In this document: positions 18,467 to 27,534 of the stretch, piece after piece
Layout of the letters: every line of letters begins with the position of its first letter
Numbering within the stretch: position 1 is the stretch's first letter
Origin: Phytoamicus setariae
Lineage (GTDB): Bacteria; Pseudomonadota; Alphaproteobacteria; Rhizobiales; Rhizobiaceae
Reading direction: 5' to 3'
Assembly (NCBI RefSeq): GCF_016722925.1
Contig: NZ_JAEQNC010000007.1
Span: forward strand, 62,001-126,000
DNA: 64,000 bases
Translations under genes and position numbers: made by a program
Notes under the pieces: model-generated
What the model was told of the DNA's origin: nothing
What the model saw: only the letters and a program-made list of their open reading frames with translations
The model's database searches: none

Positions 18467-19411
18467 TCAACCGAAAATCGACCAGCCCGTCCTCTTGGCC
18501 AGGATTTCGAGCGCGCGCGTGCCGGCGGCGGAATTGCCGTTGGCATTCAGACCGGGCGACCACACCGCGATCGCCGCCTTGCGCGGCGCGATGCAGAGAA
18601 TTCCACCACCCACGCCGCTTTTGCCCGGCAACCCAACACGAAATGCAAAGTCCCCCGACGCGTCGTAGTGGCCGCAGGTCAGCATCAACGCATTGATCCG
18701 GCGAGCGCGTTCCGCCGAGATCGCGTGGTGCCCCTCATTCGCCAGCCGGCCATTGTTCGCCAGGAAAAGCCCCGCCTTGGCCAGTTGGACGCAGTTCATC
18801 GACAATGCGCACTGGTGATAATAGACACCAAGCGTCTTTTCGACCGGGTTGTGGATATTGCCGAAGGCGTGCATGTAGTTGGCCAATGCAGCGTTGCGAA
18901 AGCCGGTATGCTGTTCGGAGCGGGCTACTTCCGCATCGATCAGAATCCCGTCATCGTCAGCCAGGTAACGAACAAAACTGAGGATTTCGCCCAGCGTTTC
19001 CTTCGGCTGGTGCCCGGACAAAAGCGTATCGGCCACGACGATGGCACCCGCATTGATGAATGGATTTCTTGGAATGCCATGCTCCGACTCGAGCTGGACG
19101 ATGGAATTGAACGGGGTGCCGGAAGGCTCGCGTCCCACCCGTTTCCACAGGCTCTCGCCGACGCGGCCGAGCGCCAACGTCAGGGTGAATACCTTGGAGA
19201 CACTCTGGATCGAAAAGGATTCGTTGGCATCACCGATCTGGTGGACGCTTCCGTCCAGCGTAACAATCGCCATCCCGAACTTTTCAGGATCGACCTTGGC
19301 GAGAGCCGGAATATAGTTTGCGACCTTGCCTTCGCCGATATACGGCGCGACATCCGAATAAACGGATGCAAGCAGTTGTTCCCACTCCAATATCAGTCTC
19401 CGCGTTGCCAT
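18467..19411 (-). CDS. glsA: Glutaminase A
   Basis: A 314-residue serine-dependent beta-lactamase-fold glutaminase, converting L-glutamine to glutamate and ammonia in the cytoplasm. The catalytic SxxK motif is S-V-S-K at about 70-73 (FSIQSVSK). Family segments [56 protein letters not shown] and [12 protein letters not shown] are all present. ATG 19411 gives the usual family length although its GGGGAG lies very close; an open frame runs to 19495. It is followed upstream on the same strand by a PAS-domain gene, which may belong to the same transcript. Confidence 0.93.
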   Translation of the reverse strand: MATRRLILEWEQLLASVYSDVAPYIGEGKVANYIPALAKVDPEKFGMAIVTLDGSVHQIGDANESFSIQSVSKVFTLTLALGRVGESLWKRVGREPSGTPFNSIVQLESEHGIPRNPFINAGAIVVADTLLSGHQPKETLGEILSFVRYLADDDGILIDAEVARSEQHTGFRNAALANYMHAFGNIHNPVEKTLGVYYHQCALSMNCVQLAKAGLFLANNGRLANEGHHAISAERARRINALMLTCGHYDASGDFAFRVGLPGKSGVGGGILCIAPRKAAIAVWSPGLNANGNSAAGTRALEILAKRTGWSIFG

Positions 19412-19499
19412 CTCCCCGACGCGGCTGCCCGGGGACAGAGCCTCGGCAGCTCCGAATACTCCGTAAACGAAAATCGTTTCGACAAAAAGCCGCAAGATT

Positions 19500-20261
19500 T
19501 CAGAGCAACAGCAACGTGCCGCTTCTGATAATCACAACAACGGCTATGGGAAGACCTGTGCCGACTCGAAATGGCCGCAAGATGATGCGTTCAAGCAGTG
19601 GGGTCGGCGGCAGGGCCGCTGTTGTCGCTGGCGTGACAGGGTCCCGGTCCGCCAGGCATGCCTCCAGCTTGATGTCAAAATCATCAGGAACAGCATTGCC
19701 GAATTCGTATTCGTCGAGTTGCCGGCCGATGCAGTCATGCGGTCGGCATCGATGCTGCTCGCAGAATGTCCGATTCGCAAATAGCACGCGCCTTTCCCGC
19801 CCGACCAGCAAAACCTGGTCCGGCAAGACGTCGAGCATCCCTTGGTAAAGGTGGATGTCGTCTTCCTGTTCGCGCTGTACCGGTTTCCTGAGCACCGGCA
19901 TCAGTCGCCGCACGAATTGCGACCCCGGTTTGCGGAAACTGCGGTCCAGAAGATCTATCATTGCCGACATGTTGCGTCGGACCATTGCGGGGTCCCTGGC
20001 GTTGTCGCGTGTCAATTCGCAGAAGTATCGAACCTGAAGATAGAGTTCGCGTGGCGTAACCGGCTGCGCATCGTAAAGACGAGCCACGAGTGGTTCGATC
20101 TCGCGATCTATGATACGGACAAGCTGGTCTTCGCCATCCGCCACTGCAAATTTCAGTTGCGAGAACTTGGCTCTTAAGCTTTCGATCAACGTATTCAAAT
20201 CAGCCTGCTTTCGGCGAATCGAGATCAACCCGCGTTCGCGGTGCCAAATCACCGCGCACAA
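19500..20261 (-). CDS. PAS-domain protein of unknown function
   Basis: About 253 residues. The N-terminal half is helical and charged ([39 protein letters not shown], coiled-coil-like). The second half has a PAS-like stretch at about 145-210 ([23 protein letters not shown]...[11 protein letters not shown]). There is no kinase, GGDEF or helix-turn-helix. The start is uncertain: the frame opens with a TTG at 20261 lacking a clear ribosome site, and no ATG follows nearby. In-frame sequence just upstream is hydrophobic ([11 protein letters not shown]) but has no start codon before a stop. It is possibly a sensor partner for the neighbouring glutaminase gene; the function is not known. Confidence 0.6.
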   Translation of the reverse strand: MCAVIWHRERGLISIRRKQADLNTLIESLRAKFSQLKFAVADGEDQLVRIIDREIEPLVARLYDAQPVTPRELYLQVRYFCELTRDNARDPAMVRRNMSAMIDLLDRSFRKPGSQFVRRLMPVLRKPVQREQEDDIHLYQGMLDVLPDQVLLVGRERRVLFANRTFCEQHRCRPHDCIGRQLDEYEFGNAVPDDFDIKLEACLADRDPVTPATTAALPPTPLLERIILRPFRVGTGLPIAVVVIIRSGTLLLL

Positions 20262-20565
20262 CAGCAGGATTAGTTTCCGCGCCGGATGATGTAAAGTTCA
20301 CCCCAAGGAGAGAATTCGTAATTTCTGGACTTTATCCAAAGAAACTCAGTAAATCCCTAGTCGAGACATATATTTCATGATTAAAACAACGCAAACATCA
20401 CATACTTGACCAGTCTACTTCGTAGAAAACCAATATTCGCACACACTTTACGTACGCTAACGTACACACTACTTGGCGATATATAAGAAAAAAGAGATTT
20501 GCATATATTCAGCATCGTTGATGATCAGCACCTGCACGCCTCGGAACGGCCACTGAACGCTGGGA
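20262..20565. other. AT-rich intergenic region, no gene seen
   Basis: About 300 bp, clearly more AT-rich than its surroundings, between cobD and the PAS-protein gene, both on the minus strand. It contains an inverted repeat GTACG-CTAA-CGTAC at 20452-20465 and is the likely promoter region for the PAS/glutaminase genes. No RNA gene or riboswitch recognised. Confidence 0.5.
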
Positions 20566-21546
20566 TCAGCATATCATGACGGAAACGACCAGTGTAATTG
20601 GGACCAGCAGGTTGAATACCGTGCAAGCCCTCCAGAACACCGCAATCGCGGCGTCGACATCCGACGGCCCAATGGCGCGCCGACCAGCAGCATTCTGCAT
20701 CGGTTCCTGCACCCGTTCCCCGGCATAGATCCGCGGTCCCGCAAGGGCAATATCCAGCGCCCCAGCCATTGCCGATTCCGGCCAACCGGAATTCGGCGAC
20801 CGGTGCAGCCCATGATCGGTCAATGCAGTTTCAAGTGAACGCCGGGCGGCAATCTTGCCGCTTTGGGCGAGCGCGCCGGCCGCTATGACCAGCGCCGACA
20901 GCCTTGCAGCCGGCCAGTTGGCAAGATCGTCAAGTCGCGCCGAAGCCCAGCCGAAATGCAGATAGCGTGACGATTTGTGGCCAATCATCGAGTCTGCCGT
21001 GTTCAGCATCTTGTAGGCAAACAAGCCGGGCAAACCGAACAGAGCATAATAAAGCGCCGGCGCCACCACGCCATCGGAGAAGTTCTCGGCCAGCGTTTCG
21101 ATAGCCGCTCGGCAAACTCCTGGTCCATCGAGAGTATCGGGGTCGCGGCCAACCACCATCGATACAGCCCGTCGCCCACCCTGCAGGCCACCATCACGAA
21201 AGCCTGACGCGACGGCGACGACATGATCCGCCAGGCTTTTCTGCGCCAGAAGCACAGCAACGATCAGGATCTCGATGAAAATGCCCAGCAAACCGATTTG
21301 CAGCAGCAACCGGTTCACAAGCACCCCCACAATGATACTGGCGATCAACAGGGCAATTATCGACATGATGCCATAGGCCCGGCGATCCCGATCCCCGAGC
21401 CCCTTGCCATTAAATTGCTTTTCGAAGAACGAAATAGCCTTGCCGAACAGCACCACCGGATGCGGCACCTTCGCCCACAGCTTTTCAGGGTCGCCTACAA
21501 CGCGGTCGATCAGCAGAGCGATCGTAAGGATCAGGAGCGTAAGCAT
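20566..21546 (-). CDS. cobD: Adenosylcobinamide-phosphate synthase CobD/CbiB
   Basis: A 326-residue polytopic inner-membrane protein that attaches aminopropanol (phosphate) to adenosylcobyric acid. It shows the family start LIDRVVGDPEKLWAKVPHPVVLFGKAI, VSMVVGRDPDTLD, VCRAAIETLAENFSDGVVAPALYY, and LNTADSMIGHKSSRYLHFGWASARLDDLANWPAAR. The first 16 bp overlap the end of cobC, indicating translational coupling. It is the last gene of cobA-B-C-D. Confidence 0.94.
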   Translation of the reverse strand: MLTLLILTIALLIDRVVGDPEKLWAKVPHPVVLFGKAISFFEKQFNGKGLGDRDRRAYGIMSIIALLIASIIVGVLVNRLLLQIGLLGIFIEILIVAVLLAQKSLADHVVAVASGFRDGGLQGGRRAVSMVVGRDPDTLDGPGVCRAAIETLAENFSDGVVAPALYYALFGLPGLFAYKMLNTADSMIGHKSSRYLHFGWASARLDDLANWPAARLSALVIAAGALAQSGKIAARRSLETALTDHGLHRSPNSGWPESAMAGALDIALAGPRIYAGERVQEPMQNAAGRRAIGPSDVDAAIAVFWRACTVFNLLVPITLVVSVMIC

Positions 21547-22574
21547 GAACTCTCAAATGATGCGAGCACATCGGTCAGTCGCCGGTCGCCGCGCTGATCC
21601 GCTGCAAGCCCTATTCTCAACCAGTGGGGTGCATAGTCGAATTTGCGCACGAGTATATGAGAGGCCGCAAGATGTTCAAAGAGGCCTGCAGCATTTTCGT
21701 GATCGACAAGCGCAAACAGATCTGTCCCGCCAGCAACCTTCATTCCCGCAGCCTGCAACGCACCTTGCAGGCCCGCTCGGCGTTCGCCGATCACGCGCAC
21801 AAGCGCAGATCGGTCGCGGCGCAACAGCACGCGGGCGATATGTAGAGCCGGTCCCGAGACCGCCCAGGGCCCAAGCTCGAACTCGATGAAATCCAGCGTC
21901 TCGGGATCAGCAAAGACGAATCCGAGACGGACACCGGCGAGCCCGAAGAACTTGCCGAACGAGCGGCTGACCGTTACGCCCCGTGCTTCTGTCGCGATCG
22001 CGGCGACGCTGAGTTCCGGACGGCCATCGCCGAATGCCTCGTCGACATGCAGATGGCCACCCCGCGCCCGCATGGTGGCAGCCAGCTCCACCAACTCGGA
22101 AGGTTGCAGGATTCGTCCATCCGGGTTGTTGGGATTGACGACAATCAGCGCGCCATGATCCTCTCGCAACGCGCCAATCCCGGCAATCTGCTCGACCGCA
22201 AGGCCGGCTTTGCCGAGGCAATGGGCATACTCGCCATAGGTCGGCGACAGGATAGCGACGGGCCTGTCCTGCGGCACAAGCTTCGGCAAAATTTGAATGA
22301 AGGCCTGTGTGCCAGGAACCGGAAGCGGATGCGCGATTGAGCCCGCAGGACCTGCAGCCGTCGACGAACCTGCGAGGTACCAGTCTGCCGCCGCGCGGCG
22401 CGCATCGTCGATCAGTTCCCGGTCTGGTAACCGGTTCCAGATAGAAATGGGAATATCGGGAAGCGCCACCGCATTGGGATTGATGCCGGTGGAAAGATCG
22501 AGCCAATCCTCGGCGCGTCCGCCATAGCGCGCGACCGCGGCTGTTAGCCCGCCACCATGATGAATGCCGGCCAT
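21531..22574 (-). CDS. cobC: CobC, threonine-phosphate decarboxylase-like aminotransferase
   Basis: A 347-residue fold-type-I PLP enzyme that supplies the aminopropanol phosphate arm together with CobD. It starts IHHGGGLTAAVARYGGRAEDWLDLSTGINPNA, a signature of CobC/CobD decarboxylases. The PLP Lys lies in SRSFGKFFGLAGVRLGF (about residue 205), and VNPNNPDGR is the substrate/PLP loop. The start overlaps the cobB stop as TGATG, and the end overlaps cobD by 16 bp, so translation is coupled through the operon. Confidence 0.93.
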   Translation of the reverse strand: MAGIHHGGGLTAAVARYGGRAEDWLDLSTGINPNAVALPDIPISIWNRLPDRELIDDARRAAADWYLAGSSTAAGPAGSIAHPLPVPGTQAFIQILPKLVPQDRPVAILSPTYGEYAHCLGKAGLAVEQIAGIGALREDHGALIVVNPNNPDGRILQPSELVELAATMRARGGHLHVDEAFGDGRPELSVAAIATEARGVTVSRSFGKFFGLAGVRLGFVFADPETLDFIEFELGPWAVSGPALHIARVLLRRDRSALVRVIGERRAGLQGALQAAGMKVAGGTDLFALVDHENAAGLFEHLAASHILVRKFDYAPHWLRIGLAADQRGDRRLTDVLASFESSCLRS

Positions 22575-23866
22575 CAGCCCCTGGTCCCGGCAAGATCGAT
22601 CAGGTGCATGTAGGAACCGGACACGTTGCCACGGCTCAGCCCCGCCGGACCAACGACCTCTCCTGCGGCATCGATCGCCTCGAACAATCGTTCTGCCTGC
22701 CCCTCGCGAACGACGGTCGAATAGTGAAATTCATGGGCAGTAAAATCCCGCCCCGCAAAGCAGCCCGAGAGCGCCCTGACGCGCCGATATCCGAGATGTC
22801 GCCTGCGTGCCGCAAACGAAGTCGCCAGCGGCAGCAAGCCAAGCATCGGGTGTTCCACGCCAGACGCATCTACCAAGGTTTCGCCGAGCGTCATGTAGCC
22901 ACCACATTCGCCGTAGATCTCGCTGCCCCGCTCGGCATGTGCCTGCATCGCGCGCTTGAAATTACCTGCAGCAGCCAGCCGTCCGGCATGCAGTTCGGGG
23001 TAGCCGCCCGGCAGGAACACAGCATCGGCAGCTTCTTCCGGCCCTTCGTCCGCCAGCGGCGAGAAATGGGAAATCTCAGCACCCTGCTCCCGCCAGCCAT
23101 CCATCAGATGCGGATAGATGAAGGCAAACGCTTCGTCACGGGCGATCGCAATACGCGCCCCCGGCGCCGGTATGCGCTCTATCTGCGCGGGAGTGCCGGT
23201 AGCACTTCGCTGTGCAAGCGACACCAGAACATCCATGTCGCAACACGTGGCAACCGTCTCGGCCGCATGCTCTATGAAAGCATCAATGCCGTGGATTTCT
23301 CCAGCCTGGACCAGACCAAGATGCCGCTCCGGCAATGCTAGCTGCTTATCCTGCATGATCACGCCGAGGATCGGAACATTGGTTCTCGCCAGCCCCGCGC
23401 GCAGCATCGCCTCATGGCGAGCACTGCCGACACGATTGAGGATCAGACCGGCAATCCGCACCTCGGGATCGTAGGCCGCATATCCAGCCACGACAGCACC
23501 CACCGAATGCGACATGCGTGCGCAATCGACCACCAGAACGACCGTAAGATCCAGCAACCTCGCAAGGCTTGCCGGTGAGCCGGTATGGTCGGCTGCCGCA
23601 TCGTGCAGTCCCATCATCGCCTCGATGATCAGCGGCTTGTCGTTGGCAGCCTGACGGAGCAGCAATTCCGGCCGCATGGCCCAGGGATCGAAATTGACGC
23701 ATTCGACACCACACGCGATCTGATGGAACGCCGGGTCGATGTAGTCCGGCCCCGCCTTGCCGGGCTTGACCGCAATGCCACGATTTCTCAGGGCGCGCAG
23801 CAGCCCGAGCGTGATCGTCGTCTTGCCCGAGCCGGAATTCGGCGCAGCAATCAGCAGGCCGCTCAT
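22574..23866 (-). CDS. cobB: Hydrogenobyrinic/cobyrinic acid a,c-diamide synthase CobB
   Basis: A 430-residue ATP- and glutamine-dependent amidotransferase that amidates the a and c side chains. The N-terminal P-loop is APNSGSGKTTITLGLLRAL (about 8-26), followed by the dethiobiotin-synthetase-like domain. A C-terminal class-I glutaminase domain has its nucleophile Cys in IYGECGGYMTLGE (about 325) and a closing His in ARRRHLGYR / AHEFHYS. ATG 23866 overlaps the cobA end by 4 bp; the frame remains open upstream, but that lies inside cobA. Confidence 0.94.
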   Translation of the reverse strand: MSGLLIAAPNSGSGKTTITLGLLRALRNRGIAVKPGKAGPDYIDPAFHQIACGVECVNFDPWAMRPELLLRQAANDKPLIIEAMMGLHDAAADHTGSPASLARLLDLTVVLVVDCARMSHSVGAVVAGYAAYDPEVRIAGLILNRVGSARHEAMLRAGLARTNVPILGVIMQDKQLALPERHLGLVQAGEIHGIDAFIEHAAETVATCCDMDVLVSLAQRSATGTPAQIERIPAPGARIAIARDEAFAFIYPHLMDGWREQGAEISHFSPLADEGPEEAADAVFLPGGYPELHAGRLAAAGNFKRAMQAHAERGSEIYGECGGYMTLGETLVDASGVEHPMLGLLPLATSFAARRRHLGYRRVRALSGCFAGRDFTAHEFHYSTVVREGQAERLFEAIDAAGEVVGPAGLSRGNVSGSYMHLIDLAGTRG

Positions 23867-24702
23867 GCCGGATCCTTCAGGGAGCGCGAACCGATCGGAT
23901 CGGCGACAAGCACCTTGCCCGACAGAGCGCCGAGCCAATCGAGCCCTTCGCGCAGCCTGACGACCTCACCCACGACAACGATCGCTGGCGGCTCGAGGCC
24001 GGCCTGTGCAACATCCCGCTCGGCATGTTGGAGTGTCGTCACGACCACCGCCTGGGAAGCGGTTGCGGCGTTGCAGACGAATGCCACTGGCTCGGCAGGC
24101 GCACGCCCGGCATCGATCAGCTGACGGGTGATTTCGCCCATATGCTTCATGGCCATGTACATCACGATGACCGGAGAGCCGCGTGACACGGCCTGCCAAT
24201 CGATCCGATCCGGGATCAGACCGGAAGAATCATGGCCGGTCAGGAACGTGACGGTATGATTGATCTCCCTGTGCGTTACGGGAATACCAGCATAGGCCAG
24301 GCCACCGATGCCGGCGGTAATGCCGGGGACGATGCGGAACGGAATGTCGTGATCGACAAGCGTCAGCGCTTCTTCGCCGCCGCGCCCGAAAACCAGCGGG
24401 TCGCCGCCCTTCAGTCGCAGCACGCGCTTGCCCGCGCGGGCCAGTTCGACCAACCGCAGAGAAATATCCCGCTGCCTGGAAGACGGCTTGCCGCCGCGCT
24501 TGCCTGCATATTCCAGCACAACGCCGGGCCGCGCCCGCTTCAGGCAGGTTTCGTCGACGAGCGCATCATAGACGATGACATCGGCCTGCCGGAGCCCCTT
24601 GAGCGCCAGCAGAGTCAGAAGTCCGGGATCGCCCGGGCCTGCGCCGGTCAGCCAAACGGTTCCCGGCTCTAAATCCGGCAGATCGGAAAAAATGTCATCC
24701 AT
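23863..24702 (-). CDS. cobA: Uroporphyrinogen-III C-methyltransferase CobA
   Basis: A 279-residue SAM-dependent enzyme making precorrin-2 from uroporphyrinogen III, the branch point into cobalamin. The SAM-binding GAGPGDPGL lies at about 20-28 and LKGGDPLVFGRGGEE at about 97-111. YAGIPVTHR and the C-terminal PAIVVVGEVVRLR are typical. There is no fused CysG-like domain. It leads the cobA-cobB-cobC-cobD operon. I found no cobalamin riboswitch in the roughly 270 bp in front of it. Confidence 0.94.
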   Translation of the reverse strand: MDDIFSDLPDLEPGTVWLTGAGPGDPGLLTLLALKGLRQADVIVYDALVDETCLKRARPGVVLEYAGKRGGKPSSRQRDISLRLVELARAGKRVLRLKGGDPLVFGRGGEEALTLVDHDIPFRIVPGITAGIGGLAYAGIPVTHREINHTVTFLTGHDSSGLIPDRIDWQAVSRGSPVIVMYMAMKHMGEITRQLIDAGRAPAEPVAFVCNAATASQAVVVTTLQHAERDVAQAGLEPPAIVVVGEVVRLREGLDWLGALSGKVLVADPIGSRSLKDPA

Positions 24703-24974
24703 TCCAGTTTCCTATGCCGCCAAAAACGGAAAAGCAATCATGCCCGTCACTGCATTCTGGCCAGCTGGCGCAATCGCCATGCTTCATGTTTCCCAAAGAG
24801 GCTAAACCGCGCGCTGCCGGCGAAATCGCCTCAAAACGGCATTGACTGATCCACTGACGAAAGCCGAGCGCCCGGCGCAGTTAACCACAACGCGAACATG
24901 CGGATTCATTTCCAAAGGATATCAAGCTAAACAATTGAAAGACAGAAGGTTATTTCCTCCACCATAAAACGGCT

Positions 24975-25001
24975 TCGGCCGACCCTTTTCAGGTCGGCCG
25001 A
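24975..25001 (-). terminator. Rho-independent terminator of the nucleoside hydrolase gene
   Basis: A 10-bp perfect stem TCGGCCGACC / GGTCGGCCGA with 7-nt loop lies 29 bp past the nucleoside hydrolase stop on the minus strand, followed there by AGCCGTTTT. The rest of the 24703-25029 gap holds the cobA promoter region and no gene. Confidence 0.75.
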
Positions 25002-25029
25002 CATGCAAATAGCGAGGTTGGCAATCCCG

Positions 25030-25980
25030 TCAGTGACGGATCAAGGTCTCCTCGACCAGCTTCATGACATTTTCCGCATCGACATCGACGCAAGCCAACT
25101 GGCTCGGCAATCCGTCCCAGACGCTGGGGCCGAAGCGCATACCGTCCGGCTTCTGCAGGGTCTTACCCTCGCCGACGCTGTCGGTCATCACCCGGATCGA
25201 GCCGGAACGGGTGGTGAAGAGCTCGCGCGCGACCACATAAACACACGCGCATGTGTCGTGGACGACCATGCTGTCGGTCACCTCATCGTCATAAAAGTCG
25301 ATATAGAATTGCGAAACGCGGTCGAGCAGCTGCATTGCCGCTCCGCCCTTTGCGGCGAGGGCTGCCAGCGTGGCGCGAGACATCGCCGTCTTGAGCGTGA
25401 CATCAAGACCGACGACAACCACCTTCCACGGCGCAGTCATCACCGCATCGGCTGCGGCCGCATCGCCGTGTATGTTGGCTTCCGCGGCAGGCGTCACATT
25501 GCCCGGCACGTCGAAAGCCCCTCCCATGATGACGACTTCCTTGACCAGACCGGCAATCTCCGGCGCCTCCTTCAAGGCGTTGGCGAGATTGGTCATCCGC
25601 CCCACGGCAACGAGAGTGATCTCACCCGGATGGGCCTTGACCGTCTCGATGATGAACTGCTGTGCCGTGCGCGGATCGAGCGGCACGTCGACGACGTCGG
25701 GAACGCCGATATTGCCCAGCCCGTCATCCCCGTGGATATGATTCGGAAATGGATGGATCTCTTCGCCGGCCGCATACTTGTCGCCCGAGCCCTTGGAGAC
25801 GGGTGCATCGATCTCCCACTGCTGCTTCAGGTAAAGCGCATTGCGGGTCGTGGTTTCGATGGAGGCATTGCCGAATGTCGTGGTGATGCCAACGAGATCG
25901 ATCTCCGGATGGCGCACCAGAAACAGCAGTGCCATGGCATCGTCAACGCCTGGATCGGTGTCAAAAATTACCTTGTGCAT
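25030..25980 (-). CDS. Nucleoside hydrolase (IunH/RihA family)
   Basis: A 316-residue inosine/uridine-preferring nucleoside hydrolase that would cleave the N-glycosidic bond of ribonucleosides. The calcium/ribose motif DTDPGVDDAMA is at about 6-16, with GITTTFGNAS, HGDDGLGNIG, and MGGAFDVPGNVTPAAEANIHGDAAAAD in the active site. ATG 25980 follows GAGGG; an open frame extends to 26028. It lies between cobE and cobA on the same strand but is closed by its own terminator. It has no known role in cobalamin assembly. Confidence 0.92.
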   Translation of the reverse strand: MHKVIFDTDPGVDDAMALLFLVRHPEIDLVGITTTFGNASIETTTRNALYLKQQWEIDAPVSKGSGDKYAAGEEIHPFPNHIHGDDGLGNIGVPDVVDVPLDPRTAQQFIIETVKAHPGEITLVAVGRMTNLANALKEAPEIAGLVKEVVIMGGAFDVPGNVTPAAEANIHGDAAAADAVMTAPWKVVVVGLDVTLKTAMSRATLAALAAKGGAAMQLLDRVSQFYIDFYDDEVTDSMVVHDTCACVYVVARELFTTRSGSIRVMTDSVGEGKTLQKPDGMRFGPSVWDGLPSQLACVDVDAENVMKLVEETLIRH

Positions 25981-26073
25981 TCCTTGCTCCCTCACCTGAC
26001 CCTGATGGTCGAGGGCGAGGTTTGGCAAAGCCGCAGAAAAATATCCACCTCTTTTTACCAGACAGTCAAAAAA

Positions 26074-26466
26074 TCATTCGGATTTTGCCAGCGCAATCGT
26101 TGCGCCGCCGCATTTCGTCTTGCCGACGACAAGCACACCATGGCGCCCTGCGGATGCAAGTGCGGCCGCTTCCGCCACGCCATGGCACCCGATACGCAGG
26201 AACAGTTCTTCCGACGGGTTCAAAAGTCGTGACGTTTGGGCGTCCAACGCCTGTGGAGAAAAGTAGGCTGGCGAGGTGCCGAAGTGGTCCGCAAGCGCTT
26301 CAAGCGCCGGGTGCCCCTTGCGGGTTTCGATGGTCGCGAGTTTCAGTCCTGCCGCAGTGATGCCGGCCGCTTCGAGCATCTGCTCGACGCCGGCTATCAG
26401 GCCGTCCGCATCCGCCCGTTCGGAAAGCCCGACACCCAGATGGAACGTTGCACGGCCCTGCGCCAT
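26074..26466 (-). CDS. cobE: Cobalamin biosynthesis protein CobE (CbiG C-terminal-like)
   Basis: A 130-residue protein matching the CobE/CbiG C-terminal domain: FHLGVGLSERADADGLIAGVEQML, TIETRKGHPALEALADHFG, SPQALDAQ, SEELFLRIGCHGVAEAAALASAG and VVGKTKCGGATIALAKS. In the aerobic pathway CobE is needed but its exact step is not settled; the related CbiG opens the ring delta-lactone in the anaerobic route. AGGA lies 8 nt before the ATG. It starts 10 bp after the sulfotransferase-like gene on the same strand and is cut off from cobA by the nucleoside hydrolase gene. Confidence 0.88.
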   Translation of the reverse strand: MAQGRATFHLGVGLSERADADGLIAGVEQMLEAAGITAAGLKLATIETRKGHPALEALADHFGTSPAYFSPQALDAQTSRLLNPSEELFLRIGCHGVAEAAALASAGRHGVLVVGKTKCGGATIALAKSE

Positions 26467-26476
26467 GGGCGTCGTC

Positions 26477-27385
26477 CTACCCGACCCTGCGCGGCTGTAT
26501 GACCTCGAGATCGGCTGCGTACCGCGCTTTCAATTCGGCGGCCACGTCCTTCGGCAATCGTACTTTCTCTGAATTTGAAAACCTCTCGAACGGCAACAGC
26601 CCATACCGGCGCCCGATGTGCTGCACCGTCCGCCAGGACCGATAATTCCAGGTAATCTTATGCGCGAGACGGTTCCAGCGGCGGTACATATCCACCATGC
26701 CTTCGCCTATGGATGTGTTCTTGTTCGGCAGCTTGCGTCCATTCTCACCAAGCGCCTGCATAACATCCGGAAAGACCGCGCAAAGGAAGCCATAGGGATC
26801 CTTCACCAGATCGGCATGATCGTATATGCCGACTTTTTCAGGATCGAAATTGCGACGCAATGCATCGGCCGCAGTCGTCCAGGTCATGCTTGAGAAATCA
26901 TACTCCTCAAGGAACTCTTCCATTGTAAATTTCGCGCCCATCCGGATCTGCTGAACGAACCAGGACGGAAGAAAACCGGAATAATCGCGAATGACAAAAC
27001 GGGCCTCCACATCGTAACCCCGCAAGGCATGGGAGATCCGTTCGGCATGTGCCTCGGCGCGCTGGTAGAATTTCGGATACTTTTTGGCGAACGGCTTTCC
27101 GAGCATTCCCTCATTGGAAATGATCAGCGTGTGAGCCCCGCTTTCAGCGTAGAGGCGTTCGATCACCGTCCTGATCCGGTCGATAAAGGCCGGGCTACTG
27201 TTGCCCGACCGCAGGATCTCGCCAAGCAGCAAGCGAATGTCGTCCTCCGGCCGCTTCTTGCGCGACACGGCCGGGCAGTAAAAGCCGGCCGCAATCAATG
27301 CGTCGTGATTGCCATACAGGAGATGCTGGAAACTGGTCGAACCGGTTTTCGGCGCGCCGCAATGGAGAATGATTTTCCGCGTCAT
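26477..27385 (-). CDS. Sulfotransferase-like protein
   Basis: A 302-residue protein starting MTRKIILHCGAPKTGSTSFQHLLYGN, where GAPKTGSTSFQ is the PAPS 5'-phosphosulfate loop of sulfotransferases. FVIRDYSGFLPSWFVQQIRMG (about 155-176) resembles the 3'-phosphate-binding region. The rest is divergent and the acceptor cannot be predicted; a surface polysaccharide is possible. The start is placed at ATG 27385 just before the loop, though no strong ribosome site is seen and the frame is open to 27424. It is probably co-transcribed with cobE, 10 bp downstream, although no functional link is evident. Confidence 0.75.
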   Translation of the reverse strand: MTRKIILHCGAPKTGSTSFQHLLYGNHDALIAAGFYCPAVSRKKRPEDDIRLLLGEILRSGNSSPAFIDRIRTVIERLYAESGAHTLIISNEGMLGKPFAKKYPKFYQRAEAHAERISHALRGYDVEARFVIRDYSGFLPSWFVQQIRMGAKFTMEEFLEEYDFSSMTWTTAADALRRNFDPEKVGIYDHADLVKDPYGFLCAVFPDVMQALGENGRKLPNKNTSIGEGMVDMYRRWNRLAHKITWNYRSWRTVQHIGRRYGLLPFERFSNSEKVRLPKDVAAELKARYAADLEVIQPRRVG

Positions 27386-27534
27386 GCGTTCGTGAACTCT
27401 ACGTTGGTTGGCGACCTTTCGCATTCGGGCTCAAAAGGGTCAAGCGGTGATCGGCGTCAGCAAAGGCGCCTGCGTACCCTTGAAGGGCAACCAAGTGTCT
27501 GCAATAATCGCACCAAGACTGAATCGAGCCCTCC

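Noticed and set aside
24703-24970. Possible cobalamin riboswitch before cobA
   Set aside because: No B12 box or GCCACTG core could be found on the minus strand here, unlike the clear one near 36.6 kb.
25003-26232. Plus-strand open frame spanning the nucleoside hydrolase and part of cobE
   Set aside because: It crosses two supported genes, their gap and a terminator, and has no family match.
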